Origin: JBBRYK01 sp038237665
GTDB taxonomy: Bacteria; Actinomycetota; Thermoleophilia; Gaiellales; Gaiellaceae
DNA length: 64,000 bases
Direction of reading: 5' to 3'
NCBI GenBank assembly: GCA_038237665.1
Contig: JBBRYK010000006.1
Location: 1-64,000 of the forward strand
Shown piece by piece: positions 52,849 through 61,583 of the stretch. The notes beneath the pieces were generated by a model. That model ran no database searches and was not told the DNA's origin. It saw only the letters and a list, made by a program, of their open reading frames with translations. Positions within the stretch are counted from its first letter, which is position 1; every line of letters begins with the position of its first letter. Both the position numbers and the translations under genes were made by a program.

Positions 52849-53378
52849 TGTTCCTCCTTCCGCACGCGCGGCCGGGCTGCCTGCGCCAGCGCCACACCGA
52901 GTGCCTTGAAGATCGCCTCCAGCACATGCTGAGGGTCGGCGCCCTCGATCAGTCGCACGTGCAGCGTCAACCCTGCGGTCTCGGCGAACTCGCGCAGGAA
53001 GACCGATGCGAGGTCGCTATCGAGGCCGCCGACCATCGCATCCGACAGGTCCACGTTCGCAACGAAGAGCGGTCGTCCCGATGCCTCGAGAGCGACGTGC
53101 GCGAGCGCCTCGTCTGCCGGGACGACGCACGACCCGTGGCCGCGAACACCCTCCTCGCGGAGCTGGTCGGCCAGCGCCTTGCCGAGCGCCTGAGCCGCGG
53201 CCACGACCTCGGCCCCGGGGCTTCCCGGTGCGACCTCGAGGTTGAGACCCAGCGACCCGTACTGCGACATCAGCGTCAGGAGGTGATCGAGCACCGGCAG
53301 ACCGGTGCTCACGTGCGCCTCGCCGGGGCCGGCGACGCTCGCATGCACCTGCAGCCGCTCGTGCGTCTGCTCGCTCAT
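52845..53378 (-). CDS. Degenerate imidazoleglycerol-phosphate dehydratase-like protein (HisB paralogue)
   Basis: A 177-aa protein with the HisB fold: TGLPVLDHLLTLMSQYGSLGL, VVPADEALAHVALEASGRPLFV, VGGLDSDLASVFLREFAETAGLTLHVRL and EAIFKALGVAL. The first metal motif HHTVED is replaced by SPGAEVVAAAQALG and the second NxHHxxE is DPQHVLEA, so the manganese site is largely gone. It should not dehydrate IGP. It sits between murA and ridA rather than in a his operon; another hisB is expected elsewhere. Confidence 0.8.
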   Translation of the reverse strand: MSEQTHERLQVHASVAGPGEAHVSTGLPVLDHLLTLMSQYGSLGLNLEVAPGSPGAEVVAAAQALGKALADQLREEGVRGHGSCVVPADEALAHVALEASGRPLFVANVDLSDAMVGGLDSDLASVFLREFAETAGLTLHVRLIEGADPQHVLEAIFKALGVALAQAARPRVRKEEQ

Positions 53379-53384
53379 CGCGGT

Positions 53385-54692
53385 TTAGCCCTCGATCCGC
53401 TCGATGTGGGCGCCGAGCGCACGCAGCCGCTCGTCGATCCGCTCGTAGCCCTTGTCGATCTGGTCGGCGGCGCCGATCGTCGACTCGCCGTCCGCGCACA
53501 GGCCGGCCAGGAGCATGGCCATTCCGGCGCGGATATCCGGACTCTCCATGCGTTGGCCTTTCAGCCGCGTGGGGCCGGTCACAACTGCGCGATGCGGGTC
53601 GCAGAGGATGATCCGCGCGCCCATGCCGACGAGCTTGTCCGTGAAGAACAGGCGGTTTTCGAACATCTTCTCGAATACGAGCAGCGCTCCACGGGCCTGG
53701 GTTGCAACCGTCAGGGCGATCGAAGTCAAGTCGGACGGAAACGCAGGCCACGGCCCGTCCTCGATCTTCGGAATGAACCCGCCGAGGTCGTCCTGGATCA
53801 CGAGCTCCTGACCCGGCGGCACGCGCACGCTCGTGCCCTCGATCTCGACCTCGACGCCCAGCTTCCGGAAAGCGGGCACGATCGAGATCAGATCCTTGGC
53901 GTGGGCGTCATCGATCGTCACATCGCCTCCCGTCATCGCGGCGAGCCCGATGAAGCTGCCCACCTCGATGTGATCGGTTCCGATCCGCCACGAGCCACCG
54001 GCGAGCGCCTGGACGCCGTGGATCCGCAGAACGTTCGACTCGATTCCCTCGATGTGCGCGCCGAGCGAGACGAGGAAGCGGCACAGGTCCTGCACGTGGG
54101 GCTCGCAGGCCGCGTTGCCGACCACGGTCTCCCCTTGAGCCAGCACCGCAGCCATGACCGTGTTCTCGGTCGCCATCACGCTCGCCTCGTCGAGGAACAC
54201 CTCGACGCCGCGCAGACCGTCGGTGTGCATCTCGTAGCGCCCGTCGATATCGATTCGCGCTCCCAGCTTCGCCAGCGCATGGATGTGCGGGTCGAGGCGC
54301 CGCCGTCCAATCACGTCTCCGCCCGGCGGCGGCATGCCCACGCGGCCGGCCCGTGCGAGCAGAGGGCCGGCAAGCAGGAACGAGGCCCGCATGCGGCTGG
54401 CGAGGTCGGCATCGACTTCGTGCCGCGCGAGATCAGCCACGTGGACGCGCACCTCGTTCGCGCCGGTCCACTCGACTTCGGCACCCAGATGCTCGAGGAG
54501 GTCGAGCATCGTCTGAACGTCGCGGATCCGCGGGACGTTCGAGAGCTCGACCGGCTCGGATGTCAGAACGCACGCCGCCAGGATCGGCAGTGCGCCGTTC
54601 TTGTTTCCGGCGGCTCGGATCCGCCCATGGAGCGGACGGCCGCCCTCGATGACGAATGACTCGGCCAACGCGTCTGCGACGGCGATTGACAT
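53385..54692 (-). CDS. murA: UDP-N-acetylglucosamine 1-carboxyvinyltransferase (Asp-type)
   Basis: A 435-aa enzyme for the first committed step of peptidoglycan synthesis. GNKNGALPILAACVLTSEPVELSNVPRIRDV is the N-terminal substrate site. The active-site loop reads PPPGGDVIGRRRLDPHIHAL, with Asp where E. coli has Cys115; the mycobacterial enzyme has the same change and resists fosfomycin. FENRLFFTDKLVGMGA and RDC-loop homologues near the end are intact. Start ATG 54692, divergent from the HD gene. Confidence 0.95.
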   Translation of the reverse strand: MSIAVADALAESFVIEGGRPLHGRIRAAGNKNGALPILAACVLTSEPVELSNVPRIRDVQTMLDLLEHLGAEVEWTGANEVRVHVADLARHEVDADLASRMRASFLLAGPLLARAGRVGMPPPGGDVIGRRRLDPHIHALAKLGARIDIDGRYEMHTDGLRGVEVFLDEASVMATENTVMAAVLAQGETVVGNAACEPHVQDLCRFLVSLGAHIEGIESNVLRIHGVQALAGGSWRIGTDHIEVGSFIGLAAMTGGDVTIDDAHAKDLISIVPAFRKLGVEVEIEGTSVRVPPGQELVIQDDLGGFIPKIEDGPWPAFPSDLTSIALTVATQARGALLVFEKMFENRLFFTDKLVGMGARIILCDPHRAVVTGPTRLKGQRMESPDIRAGMAMLLAGLCADGESTIGAADQIDKGYERIDERLRALGAHIERIEG

Positions 54693-54720
54693 GGAGCGGG
54701 AGGCTATCCTAGCTCGCCTC

Positions 54721-55284
54721 ATGGAGGTCACCCGCGAACGAGCCTGGGAGACGCTGACCCAGTACACGAAGAGCGAGGCGCTCCGCCGCCACGCGCTCGC
54801 CGTCGAAGCTGCGACTCGAGCCTACGCCAGACGCTTCGGCGAGGACGAGGAGGTCTGGGGAGTGACCGCCCTACTGCACGACTTCGACTGGGAGATCCAC
54901 CCCACCCTCGACCAGCACCCCCAGGAGGGCGCGCCCATCCTGCGTGAGGAGGGCTACCCCGAGGTCGTGATCGAAGGCATCCTCTCGCACGCGCAGCACC
55001 TCGGTATGCCTCGCGACACGCCGCTCAAGAAAACGCTCTTCGCCTGTGACGAGCTCGCCGGCTTCATCCACGCCTGCGGCCTCGTGCGGCCGGACGGGAT
55101 CGAGACTCTCGAGCCCAAGTCGGTCCGCAAGAAGCTAAAGCAGCCCTCGTTCGCTGCCGGGGTCAACCGCGACGACGTCTACCAGGGTGCGGAGGAGCTG
55201 GGCGTGGAGCTCGACGAGCACATCGCATTCGTGACCGAGGCGCTGCGACCGATCGCGGCCGACCTCGGCCTGCGAACCGGCTGA
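54721..55284 (+). CDS. HD-domain phosphohydrolase
   Basis: A 187-aa protein with the HD metal motif: ALRRHALAVEAATRAYA, VTALLHDFDWEIHP, ILSHAQHLGMP and CDELAGFIHACGLVRP. Probably a nucleotide phosphohydrolase of the HDIG type. Start at ATG 54721; ATG 54691 would overlap the divergent murA start. It ends convergent to the aminotransferase gene. Confidence 0.88.
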   Translation: MEVTRERAWETLTQYTKSEALRRHALAVEAATRAYARRFGEDEEVWGVTALLHDFDWEIHPTLDQHPQEGAPILREEGYPEVVIEGILSHAQHLGMPRDTPLKKTLFACDELAGFIHACGLVRPDGIETLEPKSVRKKLKQPSFAAGVNRDDVYQGAEELGVELDEHIAFVTEALRPIAADLGLRTG

Positions 55285-55363
55285 GCCGAAGAAATCACAG
55301 AACCGGCACAGTCACGCGCGAACGCTCGCGCTAGGGTCAGCCACGAGGGAGGCGGGCATGAAG

Positions 55364-55380
55364 CCCCACTCTGGGTGGGG
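55364..55380. terminator. Hairpin between convergent genes
   Basis: CCCCAC (55364-55369), loop TCTGG, GTGGGG (55375-55380). It lies between the HD gene and the convergent aminotransferase gene. No T tract; modest support. Confidence 0.45.
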
Positions 55381-55386
55381 GAACGC

Positions 55387-56469
55387 TCATGCTCCGAGCG
55401 CGTCGACCAGGCGCTCCAGATCGTCGTCGCTCGTCCAGTAGCCGCAGGAGGCCCGTAGCCACCCGAGGCCCGGGGCGTCGCGGATGACCACCCCGCGCTC
55501 GTAGGCCTGCCGCACGAGCGCGGCAGGATCGCCGTCGACCCGGAAGGAGACGAGCGTTGCCTGACCGGGCTCGGTGACGACCTCGAAGGTGCGAGCGAGC
55601 AGCGAACGGCAGTGCTCCGCCGTCTCCCGAGCGTGCTCGAACCGCCAGTCCGGGCGGCGCTCGAGAGCCGCTTCGAGTCCGGCCAGCGAGGCCGCCGGAA
55701 TCCAGCCGGTGTCGAAGCGCGCCGCGCCGGGCTTCGGCTCGAACGCGCCGTCCTCTTCGTACGAGACCTGCGAGAAGTAGATCGGCCGCGCGATCCGCAG
55801 CCGTTCCGGATCGGCGACGTACAGCGCGCCCGTCGAGTCGGGGCCGCAGAGCCACTTCTGGCCGGAGACGGTGTAGAAGTCGGCCGGCGCGGCGGCGACC
55901 GGAATCGCGCCCACCGACTGGGCGCCATCGACGAGGAGCGGCGCGGAAATGTGCTCCTTCAGCTCGGCGAGTGGCAGGACGTGACCGGCGGTCCAGGTCA
56001 CGTGCGAAATCGCCACCAGCCTCGTTCGAGGCCCGGTCTCGGCCAGGATCGCTTCGAGCGCCTGATCGGCGGGCCGCTCGCGGATTTTCGCGACGCGCAC
56101 GCGCGCGCCGGAGGCATGCAACGGGCCTAGAAGTCCGAAGTGCTCGGAGTCGGTGGTGACGACCTCGTCACCCGCCTCCAGGCCGAGGCCGCCGACCACC
56201 ACGTTGCACGCATCCGACGTCGAGTAGGTGAGCGCCAGCTGTCCGGGATCGACCGAGAGCTCCGCGGCGAGGAGCGCCCGGACGCGGCTGCGCAGATCGT
56301 GTACCGCTTCGTAGTACGGCCGGCCACCTCGCCCCTGCTCGAGATCGGCCTGCAATCGGGCGGCGAACGCCCCTGTTGTTCCCCGCGCGAGCGGACCGAA
56401 GGTGCCCGCATTCAGGTACGCGAGCCGCTCGAGCACCGGGAACTGCGCACGAACCTCGTCAAACGTCAA
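55387..56469 (-). CDS. Class V aminotransferase (isopenicillin-N epimerase/cysteine-desulfurase fold)
   Basis: A 360-aa PLP enzyme. AYLNAGTFGPLARGT at the N-terminus, LTYSTSDACNVVVGGLGL, EVVTTDSEHFGLLGPL, ISHVTWTAGHVLPLAEL, VDGAQSVGAIPV and the PLP-lysine YTVSGQKWLCGPDSTGALYV, then the C-terminal small domain. TTG 56469 starts it with GGAGGT 5 bases upstream, overlapping the previous gene by 11 bases. Reaction not assignable: it may be an epimerase, a desulfurase or an EgtE-like lyase. Confidence 0.9.
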   Translation of the reverse strand: MTFDEVRAQFPVLERLAYLNAGTFGPLARGTTGAFAARLQADLEQGRGGRPYYEAVHDLRSRVRALLAAELSVDPGQLALTYSTSDACNVVVGGLGLEAGDEVVTTDSEHFGLLGPLHASGARVRVAKIRERPADQALEAILAETGPRTRLVAISHVTWTAGHVLPLAELKEHISAPLLVDGAQSVGAIPVAAAPADFYTVSGQKWLCGPDSTGALYVADPERLRIARPIYFSQVSYEEDGAFEPKPGAARFDTGWIPAASLAGLEAALERRPDWRFEHARETAEHCRSLLARTFEVVTEPGQATLVSFRVDGDPAALVRQAYERGVVIRDAPGLGWLRASCGYWTSDDDLERLVDALGA

Positions 56470-57133
56470 CGCGGACCTCCACGGGGGCATGGTCCGACAA
56501 AACGCGCCCGTGCACGATCCGGCGCTCCAGGGGCCAGGCCTCCACGGGCGTCGCCGGCGCCCCACGCACGAGGATGTGGTCGATCCCCGGCCCGGGCGGC
56601 GAGAACCCCTCCAGCTGCGACCGCATGTTGAAGTCGCCGGCGAGGATGGACACCGACCCGCCGACGGCATCCAGCAGCGCGACCGCCCGGGCGAGCTCGG
56701 CGGCGCCGGATCCACGGCGGTCGCCGCTGGCGTGCAGGTTTCCGATCACGATCCCGCCGTCGATCTTCACCGCCTGGCAGCGGCGGTGCTCCTTCTTCTG
56801 GAGCAGTACGGAGCGCCGCTCCACGACGGTCAGCCGCTTCGCCAGCAGAATCGCGTTCGCCTGGCCGGTGAACGCCGAGCGGAAGAGCCCGTGGTGCAGG
56901 TCGGTGATTGCCTTTGCGAGCGGCCTCGGCAGCAGCGGCCGCTCCGTGACGTCCCCGCCCGCGGTCATGCCGGTCCACCGCTCCAGCCGTGAGAGCGACC
57001 ACACGGGGAGCTCCTGCAAGCAGACCACGTCGGGGTGATCAGCCGTGACGAGGCTGATCATCTCCTCGAGGTAGTCCCGCCGCTCGAGCGGATCCGCGTT
57101 GCCGTGATAGACGTTCCAGCTCCGGACGAGCAC
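56459..57133 (-). CDS. Endonuclease/exonuclease/phosphatase-family protein
   Basis: A 224-aa DNase I-fold protein. VRSWNVYHGN (N-terminal Asn), DVVCLQELPVWSL (metal Glu), VIGNLHASGD (His), SILAGDFNMRSQLEG (Asp/Asn) and VLSDHAPVEVRV (Asp-His pair) are all in order, so it should be active on a phosphodiester or phosphomonoester. GTG start 57133. Confidence 0.9.
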   Translation of the reverse strand: MLVRSWNVYHGNADPLERRDYLEEMISLVTADHPDVVCLQELPVWSLSRLERWTGMTAGGDVTERPLLPRPLAKAITDLHHGLFRSAFTGQANAILLAKRLTVVERRSVLLQKKEHRRCQAVKIDGGIVIGNLHASGDRRGSGAAELARAVALLDAVGGSVSILAGDFNMRSQLEGFSPPGPGIDHILVRGAPATPVEAWPLERRIVHGRVLSDHAPVEVRVDV

Positions 57134-57135
57134 GG

Positions 57136-57321
57136 TCAGAATCCTCCGGCAAAGGCGCCGACGATCGTGCCGTACGCAAGATGTCCGAACAGCGTGATGA
57201 GCGCGGTCTGACGCCCGTAGTTTAAGAGCATGAAGCCCGGCGGCTCGAGGATCGGCGTCTCCTCGGCGTCCGTCCAGGGCGTGCCCATCCGCGGGTTCAC
57301 CGACGGAAGCACGACCGTGAT
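57136..57321 (-). pseudogene. C-terminal fragment of a small membrane protein
   Basis: After the GH15 stub the same strand reads MGTPWTDAEETPILEPPGFMLLNYGRQTALITLFGHLAYGTIVGAFAGGF and stops at 57136. It ends in one membrane helix. I take it for the tail of a membrane protein whose beginning is lost; the function is unknown. It is 2 bases before the endonuclease/phosphatase gene. Confidence 0.45.
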
Positions 57322-57674
57322 CAGCGAACGATCTCCCGCATCGGACCGAGGCCTTCGCCGATCAGGCACATCGCGTCGGTGAGCCGGACGGTGCCGCCCG
57401 CGGTTCGGAACGTCGTCTCCAGGACGTTCGTACCGTCGAGGTAGCGGCGCTCGGCCTCGAACGGCCCGGCCGGGGTGATGCGGAAGGTGCCGCCGCGGTC
57501 GGCGTCGAGCACGGCCGCGAACACGGAGCCGGAATCGAAGTTCGGCACGCAGAGCCAGTCGATCGCGCCGTCGAGCGCCACCAACGCCGCCGTGCGCCCG
57601 TCCCCGATGATCGCGTAGTCGCGGATCGGGGCATAGCCATCCGTTCGCCGCGCCTGCGGGCTATCGGTGGCCAA
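57321..57674 (-). pseudogene. GH15 (glucoamylase/trehalase-like) N-terminal stub
   Basis: 117 residues beginning [32 protein letters not shown], then [36 protein letters not shown] and [13 protein letters not shown] are the first fifth of a bacterial GH15 enzyme of about 600 residues. The catalytic barrel is absent and the frame ends in a stop at 57321, with an unrelated membrane-protein tail following. The only in-frame start is TTG 57674, inside the end of dnaE2. Confidence 0.75.
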
Positions 57675-60600
57675 AGTGATGTGCAGGGGGAAGGGAAGAG
57701 GACACTTCGGTGGCGTTGGCCACCTCTCGGGCGAGAGGGGCGAGAGTGACCAGTTCCCGAACGACCAGGTTTTGATTCCGGTCGTGGCGCTCGAAGACAC
57801 CGCGCGCCAGGATGAGCGGCTCTCCACGCACGATCGGCCGGTATCGCTCGTAGATCGGCGGAGGGACGATCAGGTTGACCTGGCCGTGCTCGTCCTCGAG
57901 CAACATGAAGACGACGCCCTTGGCCGTCGCAGGCCGCTGGCGGGCGACTGCCATGCCGGCGACCTCGATTGCGGCGCCGTTCTCGACCCCGGACAGGTCG
58001 GCGCTCGACAGGACCCCGCTCGAAAGGTGCGGCCGGAGCAGGGCCAGGGGGTGCACGTCCGCCGAGAGGCTCGTGTGCCGATAGTCGGCCAGCATCCGCT
58101 CCCAGTCTGTCTGCTGGGGCAGGTCCGGAACAGCCGTCGTCGGCTCGATCGGCAAGACCAGCTGGCGCTCCTCGCCGCCCGAGCCGGGCACGCTCTGTGA
58201 GCGGGGTGTGAGGCCGAACTCCCAGAGCAGCTCGCGGCGAGGCCGGCCGAAAGCGTCGCATGCCCCGGCGGCCACGAGCGCCTCAAGCGACGGGCGATCG
58301 AGCGAGCTTCGCTGCGCGAGCTCGCGAACGCTGGCGAAGCGCCCTCCCCGCTTGCGTTCGTCGACGACCGCCTCGGCGTCCTTCTCGCCGAGCGAGCGGA
58401 CGTAGCCGAGCCCGACACGGACGGCATCGTCCTCGAGCGAGCACTTGGCCGCGCTGACGTTGAGGTCGGGCGGCAGCACTGCCACACCGCGCCGCTGCCC
58501 GTCGCGGACGAGGCTCGCCGGCGGATAGAAGCCCATCGGCTGCGCGTTCAGGAGCGCGCACAGGAACTCGGCCGGATAGTGGTGGCGAAGCCAGGCCGAC
58601 TGGTAGGCGAGCAGCCCGAACGCGGCCGCATGCGATTTCGGGAAGCCGAAGCCGGAGAAGCCGACGAGCTTGTCGTAGACGCGGTTCGCCGTCTCGGCGT
58701 CGACGCCCTTCGTCGCCGCGCCGGCGACGAAGCGCTCGCGGAAGGCCTCCAGCGCCTCCTCGCTCCGCTTCCGGCTCATCGCGCGCCGCAGGCCCTCGGC
58801 GTCACCGACCGAGAACCCGGCCAGCGCGATCGCCACCTCCAGCACCTGGTCCTGGAAGACGACCACGCCGAGCGTCTCTCGAAGCGGCTCGGCGAGCAGC
58901 GGATGGTCGACCGGCGGAACGAACGCGGGATCCTCTCGCAGCCGCTGGCGGTGAGCGATGTACGGATTGACGGCCTTGCCCTGGATCGGCCCCGGGCGGA
59001 CCAGCGCCACCTGAACGGTCAGATCGTCCAGGTTCTCCGGACGCGTCCGCAGCAGGCTCTGCATCTGCGCACGACTCTCGATCTGGAAGTCGCCGACCGT
59101 ATCCGCCTGCTGGATCTCGGCGTAGACCGCCTGGTCGTCGAGCGGGATCCGCGAGAGGTCGATCACCTCGCCCCGCTCGACCGCGATCTGCTCGACGCAC
59201 TCCTCGACCGCGGAAAGCATCCCGAGGCCGAGCAGGTCGATCTTCAGAAAGCCGGCATCCGCGCAGGAATCCTTGTCCCACTGGCAGATCTGGCGGCCTG
59301 CCATCGCAGCCGGCTGAACCGGCACGAGCTCCACCAGCGGACGGCTCGAGATGACCATGCCGCCGGGATGCTGGGAGATGTGCCGCGGCAGGCCGCCGAT
59401 CTCAGCGCAGGCGTCGGCGAAAGCGCGCCAGCGGGGCGAGGCGAGCTTCGCCGCTCCGTCGGGAAGCGCAGCGAGCTCGTCGACGACGCGGCGCGGGTTG
59501 CCCTCGGTCAGCCGCGCGAGCCGTTCAAGCTCGCCGAAGGGAAGGCCGAGCGCCTTGCCGACGTCGCGGATCGCACCGCGCGCGTGATAGGTCGAGAACG
59601 TGGCGACGAGGGCTGCATGCTCGCGCCCGTAGCGCTCGGTCGCGGCGACGATCAGCTTCTCGCGGATGTCGCGCGGAAAGTCGAGATCGATGTCCGGAAC
59701 GGAGGCGAGATCGCGGTTGAGGAACCGCCCGATCGAGAGCCCCGCTTCGACCGGGTCGACGTGTGAAAGCCCCGTCAGGTAGCACACGATCGAACCGACC
59801 GAGCTTCCACGACCCCTCCCCGGCGGCAGGACGCGCCGCGGCGACCCGGCTCCCCTGACCTCCCGCGCGACCTCCTGGGCCAGTTCGAGCACCTCCCAGT
59901 GCAGGAGGAAGAAGCCCGCGAGGCCGAGCTCGTCGATCAGCACCAGCTCCTCGTCGAGACGCCGGCGCGCCCGCCGCTTCAGGCCGTTCGCGCCCTCGTA
60001 GCGGTCCCGGAATGCGTGGTCGCAGACCCGCGTGAGCTGTGCGATCGCCGGCTCGTCGCCGTCGGAGAAGTCGGGGTAGCGGTAGCCGAGCTCCTGCGTC
60101 AGGTCGAACTCGAGACGCTCACCGAGCTCGACCGTGCGCGCGACGGCGTCGCGGGCGTCCGGGAAGCGCTCGGCCATCTCGCCGGGCGGACGGAGGACGC
60201 ATTCGCGGTTGCCGCGGCGCTCGCGCTCGCAGCCGTCGAGCGAGGTGCGGTTCCGGATCGCCACGAGGACGTCCTGGAGGGGCACGCGGCGGTCGTGGTG
60301 CGCGTGGACGTCGCCGGTCGCAATCGTCTTCACGCCGAGCGCCTCGGCCAGGTCTCGGAGTGCCGCGTTGCGTCGTGCATCGCCCCGCTCGTAGGGCCGT
60401 TGGAGCTCGACGAAGAAGCGGTCGCGGCCGAAGGCGCGGGCGAGCCCGGCCGAAGCGTTGGGATCGTGGACGGCGAGCCCCTCGCGGGCGCAGCCGGATA
60501 GGCAAACGAGCCCGTCGTTCAGCTCGGCCAAAAGTGTGGGATCCAGCGCAGGTGGAAGAGGCTCTCTGTTTGCGTTCCGCGTCGGGGGAACCTCTCGGTT

Positions 60601-60960
60601 CCCCCGAACCCCCTCCCCTGGTCCGCTGGCGCGGACAGGCCGCTGCGCGGCCTCTTTGACCCTTGTCCCCGCATGCGCCGCGGTCAGCAGCCGGCAGAGG
60701 TTGGCGTAGCCGCGAGCGGTCTCGACGAGGAGCGTGACATGGCACCCGCCGGCGAGCGTGACCTCGGCGCCGGTGATCGGTCGGACGCCGAACGCCTTGG
60801 CCGCCTGCGCGAACTCGAGCGACCCGCTGACGCCGTCGTGGTCGGTCAGTGCCAGGGCCTCGTAGCCGAGCTCCGCCGCGCGGACGACGAGTTCTTCCGG
60901 CCGCGAAGCCCCGTCCAGGAACGAATACGCGGAGTGCGCGTGCAGCTCGACGTACCCCAT
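57661..60960 (-). CDS. dnaE2: Error-prone DNA polymerase III alpha subunit, DnaE2
   Basis: A 1099-aa polymerase. PHP domain at the start ([24 protein letters not shown]), palm with the catalytic [12 protein letters not shown] and GRGSSVGS, fingers [89 protein letters not shown], and the OB fold ([30 protein letters not shown]) near the C-terminus. The last feature and the C-terminal lack of a tau/beta tail are DnaE2-like. It replicates past DNA damage with ImuB. Residues about 103-126 look like an inserted palindromic segment. Confidence 0.95.
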   Translation of the reverse strand: MGYVELHAHSAYSFLDGASRPEELVVRAAELGYEALALTDHDGVSGSLEFAQAAKAFGVRPITGAEVTLAGGCHVTLLVETARGYANLCRLLTAAHAGTRVKEAAQRPVRASGPGEGVRGNREVPPTRNANREPLPPALDPTLLAELNDGLVCLSGCAREGLAVHDPNASAGLARAFGRDRFFVELQRPYERGDARRNAALRDLAEALGVKTIATGDVHAHHDRRVPLQDVLVAIRNRTSLDGCERERRGNRECVLRPPGEMAERFPDARDAVARTVELGERLEFDLTQELGYRYPDFSDGDEPAIAQLTRVCDHAFRDRYEGANGLKRRARRRLDEELVLIDELGLAGFFLLHWEVLELAQEVAREVRGAGSPRRVLPPGRGRGSSVGSIVCYLTGLSHVDPVEAGLSIGRFLNRDLASVPDIDLDFPRDIREKLIVAATERYGREHAALVATFSTYHARGAIRDVGKALGLPFGELERLARLTEGNPRRVVDELAALPDGAAKLASPRWRAFADACAEIGGLPRHISQHPGGMVISSRPLVELVPVQPAAMAGRQICQWDKDSCADAGFLKIDLLGLGMLSAVEECVEQIAVERGEVIDLSRIPLDDQAVYAEIQQADTVGDFQIESRAQMQSLLRTRPENLDDLTVQVALVRPGPIQGKAVNPYIAHRQRLREDPAFVPPVDHPLLAEPLRETLGVVVFQDQVLEVAIALAGFSVGDAEGLRRAMSRKRSEEALEAFRERFVAGAATKGVDAETANRVYDKLVGFSGFGFPKSHAAAFGLLAYQSAWLRHHYPAEFLCALLNAQPMGFYPPASLVRDGQRRGVAVLPPDLNVSAAKCSLEDDAVRVGLGYVRSLGEKDAEAVVDERKRGGRFASVRELAQRSSLDRPSLEALVAAGACDAFGRPRRELLWEFGLTPRSQSVPGSGGEERQLVLPIEPTTAVPDLPQQTDWERMLADYRHTSLSADVHPLALLRPHLSSGVLSSADLSGVENGAAIEVAGMAVARQRPATAKGVVFMLLEDEHGQVNLIVPPPIYERYRPIVRGEPLILARGVFERHDRNQNLVVRELVTLAPLAREVANATEVSSSLPPAHHFGHR
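60584..60653. repeat. Three consecutive hairpins inside dnaE2
   Basis: GGGGGAACC/GGTTCCCCC (60584-60605), GTCCGC/GCGGAC (60621-60636) and AGGCCGC/GCGGCCT (60637-60653) follow each other within the PHP-domain coding region, with short loops. The frame stays open, so they translate to a Gly/Arg/Pro-rich stretch not expected in the family. Confidence 0.75.
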
Positions 60961-60971
60961 ACTCAGCGGTG

Positions 60972-61286
60972 ATGGATCCGCAGGCCCGGTACGACGAGAT
61001 CTGCGACGACCTCGTTGCCCGTGACCCCGACGTCGTGCTCGGCCAGATGATGGGAATGCCGGCGATCAAGCGGGGCGGGAAGATGATCGGCGGCTTCTGG
61101 CGCGAGCACATGGTCTTCAAGCTCCCCGATGAAGGGCAGCGCGCGGCTGCTCTCGCACTCGACGGCGCGGCCCTCTTCGACCCGTCCGAGCGAGGCCGGC
61201 CGATGAAGGAATGGGTCGCCGTGCCGGCGCACCATGCCGACCGGTGGTCCGACCTCGCCGATCAGGCCGCCTCCTCCTGGCGTTAG
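60972..61286 (+). CDS. TfoX/Sxy N-terminal-like small protein
   Basis: A 104-aa protein: MMGMPAIKRGGKMIGGFWREHMVFKLPDEG, ALALDGAALFDPSERGRPMKEWVAVPAHHADRW, an arrangement like the TfoX N-terminal/MmcQ-type small domains. Function unknown in actinobacteria. Its ATG is 11 bases from the divergent dnaE2 ATG, so at least one of the two transcripts must be almost leaderless. Confidence 0.75.
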   Translation: MDPQARYDEICDDLVARDPDVVLGQMMGMPAIKRGGKMIGGFWREHMVFKLPDEGQRAAALALDGAALFDPSERGRPMKEWVAVPAHHADRWSDLADQAASSWR

Positions 61287-61318
61287 GGCGTCAAGCGGCC
61301 CGTGCGCGACCGCGAGGC

Positions 61319-61552
61319 TCACGCGCGCTGGGCGAACCAGCCGCCGTTCTCTTCATCCCTGAAGACGACCTTGTTCTCGCCGCCCTCTAGCACGACCTCG
61401 AAGTAGCGCCGGCTGACCGGCTCCTCCGTCCACCAGCGGTCGACCACCCTCCACTCCTCGCGGACCAGCGCTACCGGCTGGCGGTTCACCTCCCACGGAG
61501 TGCCGTCGAACGTGGCTTCGACGAGCGCCGGGCGTGGAGCGTTGAGCCGCAT
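61319..61552 (-). CDS. DUF6504-type small protein of the ImuB locus
   Basis: A 77-aa protein: VEATFDGTPWEVNRQPVALVREEWRVVDRWWTEEPVSRRYFEVVLEGGENKVVFRDEENGGWFAQRA. Such a short protein regularly follows ImuB in actinobacteria. It starts at ATG 61552, 31 bases after imuB. Function unknown, presumably in the mutasome. Confidence 0.75.
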   Translation of the reverse strand: MRLNAPRPALVEATFDGTPWEVNRQPVALVREEWRVVDRWWTEEPVSRRYFEVVLEGGENKVVFRDEENGGWFAQRA

Positions 61553-61583
61553 GGGTTGTGAATTGAGCGATCGTCCAGGCACA

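Noticed and set aside
52926..54659. 577-codon plus-strand open frame
   Set aside because: It is antisense to hisB-like and murA with no domain.
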